Origin: Pseudomarimonas sp964350895
Lineage (GTDB): Bacteria > Pseudomonadota > Gammaproteobacteria > Xanthomonadales > Xanthomonadaceae
Direction of reading: 5' to 3'
Assembly: GCA_964350895.1 (NCBI GenBank)
Contig: CAYGMG010000155.1
Span: forward strand, 1-9,294
DNA length: 9,294 bases
This document shows, in pieces, positions 1-6,119 of this stretch. The position numbers and the translations under genes are program-made. The notes beneath the pieces were generated by a model that was given only the letters and a program-made list of their open reading frames with translations, was not told the DNA's origin and made no database searches. Each line of letters begins with the position of its first letter. Position 1 is the stretch's first letter.

Positions 1-111
1 CTCGCGCCTTGCCTCGACGACGCATCCGCGTCGCGACTTCAACAACATACTTCCGTTACAGTCCACTAGTCAGGCAATTCGCTGGCGTCAGAAGGCGCGC
101 TGCCCTGCCAG
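1..111. other. Left-edge region without an assignable gene
   Basis: This stretch lies beyond the terminator that closes the cox operon. On the minus strand two ATG codons (first bases at 48 and 25) open reading frames that run off the left edge; one could be the start of a following gene, since SURF1 or small membrane protein genes often come after coxC. Fewer than 16 codons are visible, with no recognisable motif and only a weak, closely spaced GGA before the ATG at 48. I make no gene call. Confidence 0.3.
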
Positions 112-146
112 CAAAAACGCCTTGGGCCGGTTGCCCGGCCCAAAGC
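112..146 (-). terminator. Rho-independent terminator of the cox operon
   Basis: Read on the minus strand, a near-perfect stem is formed by TTGGGCCGG and CCGGCCCAA (plus-strand arms 122-130 and 135-143), closed by a GCAA loop of the stable GNRA type. Three further outer pairs, including one G-T, extend it to about 12 bp. A run of five T follows (plus-strand A at 113-117). The stem begins about 60 bases after the coxC stop. The T run exists only on the minus-strand side, so it acts on minus-strand transcripts and marks the end of the operon. Confidence 0.9.
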
Positions 147-208
147 AGTTCCATCCTCTGCAGATCCGCGAGTCGCCTGGGCGAACCCCGGCCGCTCGAT
201 CGCGCCGA

Positions 209-1081
209 TCAGAGCACGTAGACGAACAGGAACAGGCCGAGCCAGACCACGTCGACGAAGTGCCAGTACCAGGCCACCGCCTCGAAACCGAAATGGTTAT
301 CACGGGTGAAGTGGCCCTTGGCGCAGCGGAACCAGATCACCGTCAGCATGATCACCCCGAGGGTGACATGCATGCCGTGAAAGCCGGTGAGCATGAAGAA
401 GGTGGAGCCGTAGATGCCCGAGGACAGGGTCAGGTTGAGATCCTGGTAGGCGTGCATGTACTCATAGGCCTGGAAGTACAGGAAGACCAAGCCGAGCACG
501 ATCGTCGCCGCCAGCCAGAACAGCAGTGAAGTGCGCTTGCCGGCGCGCAGTGCGTGGTGGGCGATGGTGATGGTGATGCCTGACGCCAGCAGGAGCAGCG
601 TATTGAGCAGTGGCAGGCCGTAGGCCGGGATCAGCTCGAAGGTGCCACCCATCTGGCCCGGGCCATTGGTCGGCCAGGCGCCATCGAAGCCCGACCAGAG
701 CAGGGCATTGGTCGCGGCGCCGTCACCCTCGCCGCCGAGCCACGGCACCGACAGCGCACGCGCATAGAACAGGGCGCCGAAGAAGGCTGCGAAGAACATC
801 ACCTCGGAGAAGATGAACCAGATCATTCCCATCCGGAACGAGGTGTCCACCTGCTTGTTGTAGAAGCCTTTGATCGACTCGCTGATCACATTGCCGAACC
901 AGCCGAACAGCATGTAGATGAGGATCGCCATGCCGGCGAACATCATCCACTGGCCCCAGCCGGCGCCATTGATCCAGGTCGCCGCGCCGACGACCGTGGT
1001 GCACAGGCCAACCGACCCGACCAGCGGCCAATGGCTGTGGTGCGGCACGTAGTAAATATTGGCGTCGTGGGTCTGAGCCAT
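209..1081 (-). CDS. coxC: Cytochrome c oxidase subunit III (CoxC)
   Basis: This encodes the third core subunit of an aa3-type cytochrome c oxidase. It carries no redox centre but, in this family, stabilises subunit I and supports proton uptake through the D pathway. The 290-residue product is hydrophobic, with about seven membrane helices. Family signatures seen are FIFSEVMFFAAFF near residues 89-101 (Glu93 is the conserved membrane acid), GFHGMHV near 233-239 and WYWHFVDVVWL near 271-281. I chose the ATG at 1081, giving MAQTHDANIYYVP, because it lies 5-7 bases after a GGGGA element; an in-frame TTG four codons upstream is possible but less likely. It starts 26 bases after the ctaG stop and is the last gene of the operon, followed by a strong terminator. 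The N-terminal YYVPHHSHWP segment is typical of bacterial CoxC. Identification is certain; only the start is open. Confidence 0.97.
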   Translation of the reverse strand: MAQTHDANIYYVPHHSHWPLVGSVGLCTTVVGAATWINGAGWGQWMMFAGMAILIYMLFGWFGNVISESIKGFYNKQVDTSFRMGMIWFIFSEVMFFAAFFGALFYARALSVPWLGGEGDGAATNALLWSGFDGAWPTNGPGQMGGTFELIPAYGLPLLNTLLLLASGITITIAHHALRAGKRTSLLFWLAATIVLGLVFLYFQAYEYMHAYQDLNLTLSSGIYGSTFFMLTGFHGMHVTLGVIMLTVIWFRCAKGHFTRDNHFGFEAVAWYWHFVDVVWLGLFLFVYVL

Positions 1082-1107
1082 GGAAATCCCCAAGAAGAAA
1101 GCGTGCG

Positions 1108-1671
1108 TCAGTGGCCGCCGGGCAGCGTTCCCGCCTGCTGGCGGATGCGCTGGGTGGCCACGTCGTTGTTATAGAAAGTATAGGACAGAGTGAGGGTCTG
1201 CATCCGCTCCGGCAGGGCCGGATCGACCACGAAGCGCACCGGCATGGCGCGCTCCTCGCCCGGCGCCAGCAGCTGCTCGGTGAAGCAGAAGCACTCGGTC
1301 TTGTTGAAGAAGATGGCCGCCGCGCTCGGCGCCACCGAGGGCACGGCCTGGCCGACGATCGGCTCGTCCGAGTCGTTGCGGGCGTAGAAGATCGCCTCGG
1401 TCAGCACGCCAGGATTGACGGTCATCGTCGGCAGCTCGTAGCGGAAGCTCCAGGGCAGCTTGGAGTTGACGCTGGTGTCGAACTCCACCACAACTTCCCG
1501 CGAAAGGTCAGGCTCGAAGCCGCGGACCTCGGCGGGACCTTCCTCGAAGCGGATCCCGAACAGCTTCTCGCAGGCGATCCGGTAGATCGGGACGAGGGCA
1601 AAGGCCAGGGTGAAGGCGACCAGGCTGGCGGCCGCTGCGCGCTTCATCACACGCATGCCGGGCGAATTCAT
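1108..1671 (-). CDS. ctaG: Cytochrome c oxidase assembly protein CtaG/Cox11
   Basis: This is a membrane-anchored periplasmic copper chaperone that in this family delivers copper to the CuB site of subunit I. The product has 187 residues, the usual size for bacterial Cox11. A short cytoplasmic N-terminus with Arg/Lys is followed by one membrane helix (about residues 11-30, ending ALVPIYRIAC), then a periplasmic immunoglobulin-like beta domain. The copper motif CFCF is present at 127-130 (Cys127 and Cys129), and the third conserved cysteine, Cys34, sits just after the helix, so all expected copper-linked residues are kept. The ATG at 1671 overlaps the stop of the preceding small gene as ATGA, which indicates translational coupling and fixes the start; longer in-frame extensions upstream would overlap that gene in another frame. 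The Shine-Dalgarno sequence is weak, consistent with re-initiation. coxC follows 26 bases downstream. Confidence 0.96.
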   Translation of the reverse strand: MNSPGMRVMKRAAAASLVAFTLAFALVPIYRIACEKLFGIRFEEGPAEVRGFEPDLSREVVVEFDTSVNSKLPWSFRYELPTMTVNPGVLTEAIFYARNDSDEPIVGQAVPSVAPSAAAIFFNKTECFCFTEQLLAPGEERAMPVRFVVDPALPERMQTLTLSYTFYNNDVATQRIRQQAGTLPGGH

Positions 1672-1790
1672 GTCGCAGTCGCTCCCATGTAGATGAACAT
1701 GGCATACACGCCGATGGCGATCGAAGCGACCCACCAGGCCGTGCGTCGAGCGGCGGCGCGGCGGGCAGCAGTGGAATCAGGTACGCTCAC
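1668..1790 (-). CDS. Small single-helix membrane protein, probable cytochrome oxidase small assembly protein
   Basis: A short frame between coxA and ctaG encodes 40 residues from a GTG start: MSVPDSTAARRAAARR, then one membrane helix (about 18-36, from AWWVASIA to FIYMG), then a short tail. Arginines at 10, 11, 15 and 16 before the helix predict a cytoplasmic N-terminus. Its TGA overlaps the ctaG ATG by four bases (ATGA). GTG is preferred because AGGA precedes it by 7 bases. An in-frame ATG at 1844, overlapping the coxA stop as TGATG, would give 58 residues; the extra codons have GC-rich third positions, so this start is a real alternative. Tiny one-helix proteins at this exact place are known in proteobacterial cox operons as oxidase small assembly proteins. 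The assignment rests on position and topology rather than on a diagnostic motif. Confidence 0.75.
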   Translation of the reverse strand: MSVPDSTAARRAAARRTAWWVASIAIGVYAMFIYMGATAT

Positions 1791-1797
1791 GTATGCA

Positions 1798-1801
1798 TCC
1801 T
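1798..1801 (-). promoter_or_regulatory. Ribosome binding site for the small cox-operon gene
   Basis: AGGA on the minus strand lies 7 bases before the GTG at 1790. It is the best Shine-Dalgarno match in the coxA-ctaG gap and is the main reason for preferring GTG over the ATG at 1844, whose nearest candidate (GGTGA inside the end of coxA) is about 12 bases away. The element is inferred from sequence alone. Confidence 0.55.
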
Positions 1802-1843
1802 GCGGCGTCGCCGCCCGCGCAGACGCGGACGGCGAGCGGCGCA

Positions 1844-3457
1844 TCAGTGGCTGATGTCACCGTGCGCCAGATCCTGGTCGCGGATCGTCGGCGGCGTGGT
1901 GAAGGTGTGGTGCGGGGCCGGCGACGGAACCGTCCACTCGAGCCCGCGGGCCCCTTCCCAGACGCGGTCGGTAGCCTTGACGCCGCCGCGCGCGCACTTC
2001 CAGACGATGTAGCAGAAGAAGATCTGCGCAAAGCCGAAGGCGAAGCCGCCGATCGAGGACCACATGTTGAAGTCGGCAAAGGCGACGTTGTAGTCGGGGA
2101 TGCGCCGCGGCATGCCGGCAAGGCCGAGGAAGTGCTGCGGGAAGAACAGCAGGTTGACCGAAATCGTCGACCACCAGAAGTGGATCTTTCCCAGGCGCTC
2201 GTCGTACATGTAGCCGGTCCACTTCGGCAGCCAGTAGTAGGCGGCGGCCATGATCGAGAACACTGCGCCGGTGACCAGCACGTAGTGGAAGTGGGCAACC
2301 ACGAAGTAGGTGTCGTGGTACTGATAGTCGGCCGGGGTGATCGCCAGCATCAGGCCGGAGAAGCCGCCGATGGTGAACATGATCACGAAGCCGATCGCGA
2401 ACAGCATGGGTGTCTCGAAACTCATCGAGCTTTTCCACATGGTCGACACCCAGTTGAACACCTTCACCCCGGTAGGGATGGCGATCAGCATGGTGGCGTA
2501 CATGAAGAACAGCTTGCCGCCGAGCGGCATGCCCACGGTGAACATGTGGTGGGCCCAGACAATGAAGCTGAGGAAGGCGATCGAGGCGGTGGCGTAGACC
2601 ATGGCCTGGTAGCCGAACAGCGGCTTGCGCGAGAAGGTCGGGATGATCTCCGAGACGATCCCGAACGCCGGCAGGATCATGATGTAGACCTCGGGGTGAC
2701 CGAAGAACCAGAAGATGTGCTGGAACAGGACCGGGTCACCGCCGCCGGCGGCGCTGAAGAAGGTGGTGCCGAAGAACTTGTCGGTCAGCAGCATGGTCAC
2801 TGCGCCAGCCAGCACCGGCATCACCGCGATCAGCAGGAAGGCGGTGATCAGCCAGGTCCATACGAACACCGGCATCTTCAGCAGGTCCATGCCCGGAGCG
2901 CGCATGTTGAGGATGGTGGCGATGATGTTGATCGCGCCCATGATCGAGCTGATGCCCATGAGATGCACGGCGAACACGGCGAACGCCACGTTCGACCCGC
3001 CCTGCAGGACCAGCGGCGGATACAGGGTCCAACCCGCGGCCGGCGCGCCGCCCGGCATGAACAGGGTGGCCAGCAGCATCGAGAAGGCGAACGGCAGGAT
3101 CCAGAACGACCAGTTGTTCATCCGCGGCAGGGCCATGTCCGGCGCCCCGACCATCAGCGGGATCATCCAGTTGGCAAGGCCGACAAAAGCCGGCATCACC
3201 GCGCCGAACACCATGATCAGCGCGTGCATGGTGGTCATCTGGTTGAAGAACTCGGGGTTCACCAGCTGCAGGCCGGGCTGGAACAGCTCGGCGCGAATCA
3301 CCAGGGCCATCGCGCCGCCAATCAGGAACATGGTCAGCGAGAACAGCAGGTACAGGGTCCCGATGTCTTTGTGATTGGTGGCCAGGAACCAGCGCTGGAA
3401 GAAACTCGGCGCTGCGTGGTGCTGGTCGTCGTGGTGTGCGGCGTGCTCGGTTGCCAT
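1844..3457 (-). CDS. coxA: Cytochrome c oxidase subunit I (CoxA)
   Basis: This is the catalytic subunit of an aa3-type oxidase, reducing O2 to water at the haem a3-CuB centre in the inner membrane and pumping protons. The 537-residue product has the expected twelve-helix pattern. All metal ligands are visible: His78 and His391 for haem a, His389 for haem a3, and His254, His303 and His304 for CuB. Tyr258 in GHPEVY is the residue that cross-links to a CuB histidine. Glu256 in the same motif, Asp107 (APDMALPRMNN) and Lys332 (IPTGVKVFNW) mark intact D and K proton pathways and place it in haem-copper family A1. The ATG at 3457 follows an AGGCAGG element and starts 28 bases after the coxB stop. 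The cytoplasmic N-terminus is histidine-rich, with five His in the first fourteen residues. The stop overlaps a possible ATG of the next gene (TGATG). No haem-copper motif is missing and subunits are not fused. Confidence 0.99.
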   Translation of the reverse strand: MATEHAAHHDDQHHAAPSFFQRWFLATNHKDIGTLYLLFSLTMFLIGGAMALVIRAELFQPGLQLVNPEFFNQMTTMHALIMVFGAVMPAFVGLANWMIPLMVGAPDMALPRMNNWSFWILPFAFSMLLATLFMPGGAPAAGWTLYPPLVLQGGSNVAFAVFAVHLMGISSIMGAINIIATILNMRAPGMDLLKMPVFVWTWLITAFLLIAVMPVLAGAVTMLLTDKFFGTTFFSAAGGGDPVLFQHIFWFFGHPEVYIMILPAFGIVSEIIPTFSRKPLFGYQAMVYATASIAFLSFIVWAHHMFTVGMPLGGKLFFMYATMLIAIPTGVKVFNWVSTMWKSSMSFETPMLFAIGFVIMFTIGGFSGLMLAITPADYQYHDTYFVVAHFHYVLVTGAVFSIMAAAYYWLPKWTGYMYDERLGKIHFWWSTISVNLLFFPQHFLGLAGMPRRIPDYNVAFADFNMWSSIGGFAFGFAQIFFCYIVWKCARGGVKATDRVWEGARGLEWTVPSPAPHHTFTTPPTIRDQDLAHGDISH

Positions 3458-3485
3458 ATCTGCCTGCCTCTACTCGTAACTTGGT

Positions 3486-4370
3486 TCAGCCCTTGGAGGG
3501 CGCGGGGGCGTCGGCCTGCGCGGTGCGCGCGGCTTCGTCGCGGGCGGCCACTTCGGCCGCCAGATAGGTCTCGAACTCCGAGCGCGGTACGGCCTTGACC
3601 ACGATCGGCATGAAGCCATGGTCCTTGCCGCACAGCTCGGCGCACTGGCCACGGTAGATGCCGGGCTCCTTGATATTGGTCCAGGCCTCGTTGATGAAAC
3701 CGGGGATGGCGTCCTGCTTCCAGCCCAGTGCCGGAACCCACCAGGCGTGGATCACGTCATCGGCGGTGATCACGAAGCGGATCTTGGTGTCGGTCGGCAA
3801 CACCAGCACCCGGTCGACGTCGAGCAGGTAGTTCGGATTGCCTTCCAGCGAAGGCTGCTCGCCGGAGCCGAGCTGGCGGATGCGGTCGCTCTCCAGATCC
3901 AGCCGCGAGACGAAATTGACCGGCGTCGCCTGGCCTTCGTAGTTGAGGATCTCGTAGCGCCACATCCACTGGTAGCCGGTGACCTTGACGGTCATCTCGG
4001 CGCCGGTCATGTCGTCGATCTTGAACAGGGTGCGGGTCGCCGGGATCGCCATGCCGATCAGGATCAGGATCGGGACGACGGTCCAGATGATCTCGGCCGT
4101 GGTGTTATGGCTCCAGGTGGCCGGCACCGCGCCCTTGGACTTCCGGAAGCGGAACATGGCGATGATCATCGCGCCGAACACGATGACGCCGATCACCACG
4201 CAGATGCCGAAGATCAGCATGTGCAGCGAGTGGACCTCGACCGAGGTATCGGTCACGCCCGGCGTCATGTTTAGCTGCCAGCGTTCTGGATTGGCGGCGC
4301 CAACCATGCCCGCCATCAGCAATCCCACCAGGGCCGTGGCCCACTGAATGCCCTTTCCTGCAGCCTTCAT
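3486..4370 (-). CDS. coxB: Cytochrome c oxidase subunit II (CoxB)
   Basis: This subunit accepts electrons from cytochrome c at a binuclear CuA centre facing the periplasm and passes them to haem a in CoxA. The 294-residue product starts with a probable signal peptide (about residues 1-25, cleavage near VGAA-NPERW). Two membrane helices follow (about 49-73 and 92-112), then a cupredoxin domain. The full CuA ligand set is seen: His208 (VIHAWWVP), Cys243, Glu245, Cys247, His251 and Met254 (CAELCGKDHGFM). The aromatic electron entry patch is present in GYQWMWRYE, Trp135 being the likely entry residue. There is no haem-binding CXXCH, so this is not a caa3-type fusion. The tail after about residue 270 is rich in Ala, Glu, Asp and Arg and probably disordered. 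The ATG at 4370 has GGAG 8 bases upstream. It lies 27 bases after the DUF2244 stop and 28 before coxA. Confidence 0.98.
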   Translation of the reverse strand: MKAAGKGIQWATALVGLLMAGMVGAANPERWQLNMTPGVTDTSVEVHSLHMLIFGICVVIGVIVFGAMIIAMFRFRKSKGAVPATWSHNTTAEIIWTVVPILILIGMAIPATRTLFKIDDMTGAEMTVKVTGYQWMWRYEILNYEGQATPVNFVSRLDLESDRIRQLGSGEQPSLEGNPNYLLDVDRVLVLPTDTKIRFVITADDVIHAWWVPALGWKQDAIPGFINEAWTNIKEPGIYRGQCAELCGKDHGFMPIVVKAVPRSEFETYLAAEVAARDEAARTAQADAPAPSKG

Positions 4371-4397
4371 TCGATCAACTCCAGCACATCGTCTGAT

Positions 4398-4886
4398 TCA
4401 AAAATTGCCTGCGACCGGCCCAGTCTGGCGAGCCGCCCCGAGGGCGCTTGAAAGTGCCCTTGCCAGCTGCGCGCGCTCTGCGTCGACCAGCCAGCTTCCC
4501 ACTTCAATCCGATCGCCTGACGCACAAATGACCACCCGCCCCTCGGAGCGCTCGACCCGCACCCAGGCAGGATGCGCATCGAACATGTCGATCAGGTCGG
4601 GCAGACGACGCACGCGAACGTGCTCACTCCCTACCGCGATCATCTCCGCCCGCGAGCAGCGGCGCCACACCAAGGCAAGGCAGGCCGCAAAGAACCCGGC
4701 GTTGAGCAGGGCGAACAGCGGCGCGAAGGTATTTCCCTGCAGCCAGCTGAACACGCTGATCAGCGAAACCACCACCGCATACGCCGCCACGACGCCAACC
4801 AGCTGGCGCAGGCTCAAGGAGCGATTCGGGCGGACCACGATCCGCGCCTCTCCCGAGGGCCCTGCGGCGGCGAAGTTCTCGATCAT
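4398..4886 (-). CDS. DUF2244-family two-helix membrane protein, first gene of the cox operon
   Basis: The product has 162 residues. The opening segment RIVVRPNRSLSLRQL (about 15-29) matches the conserved start of the DUF2244 family. It leads into two membrane helices (about 29-48 and 53-74) separated by a short loop, followed by a soluble C-terminal domain (75-162) that probably faces the cytoplasm and contains GDRIEVGSWL and an Arg/Ala-rich last helix. No catalytic or metal motif is visible and the family has no established function. I chose the ATG at 4886, preceded by AGGG at about 10 bases. The longer frame to 4976 would begin inside the candidate promoter and adds Arg- and Pro-rich residues unlike the family. 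It lies 27 bases before coxB on the same strand and leads the oxidase operon, so a role in oxidase biogenesis is plausible but only inferred. Confidence 0.85.
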   Translation of the reverse strand: MIENFAAAGPSGEARIVVRPNRSLSLRQLVGVVAAYAVVVSLISVFSWLQGNTFAPLFALLNAGFFAACLALVWRRCSRAEMIAVGSEHVRVRRLPDLIDMFDAHPAWVRVERSEGRVVICASGDRIEVGSWLVDAERAQLARALSSALGAARQTGPVAGNF

Positions 4887-4946
4887 GGCGAATTGCCCTG
4901 TCGAACGGCGCTGCGGCCGCCTGAGCGGTGGCCGAATAACCCGCGA

Positions 4947-4976
4947 ATGATAGTGCTTGGGGGCATGCAGCGGCAA
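4947..4976 (-). promoter_or_regulatory. Candidate sigma-70 promoter of the DUF2244-cox operon
   Basis: On the minus strand TTGCCG (4971-4976) and TATCAT (4947-4952) are separated by 18 bases, matching -35 and -10 consensus at 4 and 5 of 6 positions. Transcription would start near 4940, leaving a leader of about 54 bases before the DUF2244 ATG at 4886. It sits between the upstream hairpin and the first gene, where an operon promoter is expected. No operator repeat is evident. It is predicted by eye only. Confidence 0.45.
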
Positions 4977-5057
4977 GCAAGGAGGCGCCGTGCCTTACCC
5001 GTACGCGCTTGTCTGATCGTGCATCCCATGGCGCGATCCTACGCCCTGAAACGCGAA

Positions 5058-5098
5058 GGCGGCCTGAGGGCGAGGTGAAGATCCGCCTTCAGGCCGCC
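5058..5098 (-). terminator. GC-rich hairpin, probable terminator after the lipoprotein gene
   Basis: A 15-base inverted repeat (arms 5058-5072 and 5084-5098, GGCGGCCTGAGGGCG against CGCCTTCAGGCCGCC) pairs at 14 positions plus one G-T, with an 11-base loop. It begins 16 bases after the lipoprotein stop and ahead of the cox promoter. On the minus strand the stem is followed by TTCGCGTTTC, only a poor T tract, so termination may be partial or the hairpin may protect the 3' end. The plus-strand side has no T run. Confidence 0.6.
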
Positions 5099-5114
5099 CG
5101 TGCAGCGGCGCCGA

Positions 5115-5987
5115 TCAGTTGCCGAGCTTGGCCGCGGCCTCGCTGTACAGCTCGGCCGCCATGGCCTTCAGATCAGCGACCTGCTGCTCGTCATAGGTCT
5201 TGTCGTTGTTGTCGCGGTTGAGCGCCAGCGTGCCGTCGGCGGCCCAGCCGACCATCTGCACAACCCCGCCCTGCTCGCGAGCAAGAATCCAGGGCTGCCC
5301 ATCCTTGTAGGCAAAGCGGAAGGACACCACGCCGCCCTTCTCGTAGTCGATCACCTGACGGGCGAAACGGATACCCGAGGAATCGGCAAACGCATCCCAA
5401 CCGACGGTGATGTCGTTCTCGATACGCTCGCCGTTGAGCCGCTTCATGCCGCCGATGGAGCGCTCAACGCGATCGAACTCGCTCTTCAGCAGGTCGGCCG
5501 GCGCCATGTCCGGCGGCGGCAGGCCGCCGCCGCGCTCAAGGCCGATATCGGCTCGCGCGTCCTCGCCATTGGTCAGCACCCAGACCGAGTTCGGCGTGCC
5601 ATAGAGCACGGCATCGCCGGCCACCAGGGCGCCGTCGACCACATAGCGGCCTTCTTCCTGCACCTGGGCCGGGTCGTACGGCAGGGCATAGGTGTAGGGC
5701 ACCATGCCAGGCGCCGGCTCGACCCGCTCGGCGACGATCGGCGCGACGATGGTCGGGTCGGTACGGTCAAGCAGGCGCAGGCGCAGCTGCAAGCCGGGCG
5801 GAATCTTGCTCAGACCGTTGATGTTGAGAGTGCCGCGGATGGCAGTGGCGTCGGCCGGCACCGGCGGCGGCGCAGCCGGACCCTGTTGGACCTGCTGGCG
5901 GCTGGCCTGCTGCTGGGACTGGGAACCCTGTTGCCCGCAGGCAGCCAGGAGGATGGCGGAGAGGGCGATGAACAGCGGCGCGCGCAT
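5115..5987 (-). CDS. YbaY/YscW-domain lipoprotein with an unassigned C-terminal region
   Basis: The 290-residue product is a predicted lipoprotein. The signal peptide is residues 1-16 with lipobox LLAAC, and Cys17 is the lipidation site; Gly18 and Gln19 follow, so there is no Asp+2 inner-membrane retention signal and outer-membrane sorting is expected. A Gln-rich (18-36) and Pro-rich (37-46) linker leads to a domain at about 49-152 (AIRGTLNINGLSKIPPG, later YVVDGALVAGDAVLYG) resembling the YbaY/YscW pilotin-like family. YscW itself helps secretins assemble in type III systems, but no such genes are near and most YbaY proteins have no known role. Residues about 157-290 fit no domain I recognise; they look alpha then beta, with a central SFRFAYKDGQPWILAREQGG stretch and a helical end. 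The ATG at 5987 has GGAG 7 bases upstream and is followed at once by the signal peptide; the longer frame from 6026 would spoil it. Confidence 0.85.
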   Translation of the reverse strand: MRAPLFIALSAILLAACGQQGSQSQQQASRQQVQQGPAAPPPVPADATAIRGTLNINGLSKIPPGLQLRLRLLDRTDPTIVAPIVAERVEPAPGMVPYTYALPYDPAQVQEEGRYVVDGALVAGDAVLYGTPNSVWVLTNGEDARADIGLERGGGLPPPDMAPADLLKSEFDRVERSIGGMKRLNGERIENDITVGWDAFADSSGIRFARQVIDYEKGGVVSFRFAYKDGQPWILAREQGGVVQMVGWAADGTLALNRDNNDKTYDEQQVADLKAMAAELYSEAAAKLGN

Positions 5988-6049
5988 GGGCAGCTCCTGG
6001 ATCTGGGACCGTTGCAAGCGGGGCATCGTGCGCCCGCCGGGGGGGCGGA

Positions 6050-6058
6050 AGTGTAGCA
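6050..6058 (-). promoter_or_regulatory. Candidate extended -10 promoter of the lipoprotein gene
   Basis: TGCTACACT on the minus strand fits an extended -10 element (TG, one base, then TACACT). No good -35 lies at the ideal distance; ATGACA is found 20 bases upstream, which is too far. Transcription would begin near 6043, about 55 bases before the ATG at 5987, in the 132-base gap after tamB. It suggests the lipoprotein can be transcribed separately from tamB. Confidence 0.35.
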
Positions 6059-6119
6059 GTCGGCCGGCAGCGTGTTGTCATACGGCGTTCAGCTTGCCGC
6101 GAGGTTTTCCGAGCGCCGC

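Noticed and set aside
9..529. Plus-strand frames at the left end (9-221, 122-529)
   Set aside because: They cross the cox terminator and the 3' end of coxC on the other strand, lack ribosome binding sites and show no recognisable protein features.
1672..1734. 21-residue N-terminal extension of CtaG
   Set aside because: It overlaps the small membrane protein gene in another frame and does not resemble Cox11 N-termini. The ATGA overlap at 1668-1671 is the natural start.
1793..3598. 601-codon open frame on the plus strand, antisense to coxA and part of coxB
   Set aside because: It is a mirror of highly biased coding sequence. The translation is dominated by His, Glu, Asp, Gln and Arg with no membrane or domain pattern, while the minus strand holds unmistakable CoxA.
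4887..4976. 30-residue N-terminal extension of the DUF2244 protein
   Set aside because: The upstream ATG would sit within the candidate -35 element, and the added residues are Arg/Pro/His-rich, unlike the family N-terminus.
4348..5078. Plus-strand frames opposite DUF2244 and the operon promoter (4348-4950, 4572-5078)
   Set aside because: They have Ser/Arg/Thr-rich or Arg/His-rich composition without motifs; the minus-strand DUF2244 frame has family motifs and two membrane helices.
5100..6056. 318-codon plus-strand frame opposite the lipoprotein gene
   Set aside because: The minus strand has a lipobox, ribosome binding site and recognisable domain. The plus frame is rich in His, Arg, Gly and Ala without a motif and looks like a GC shadow.
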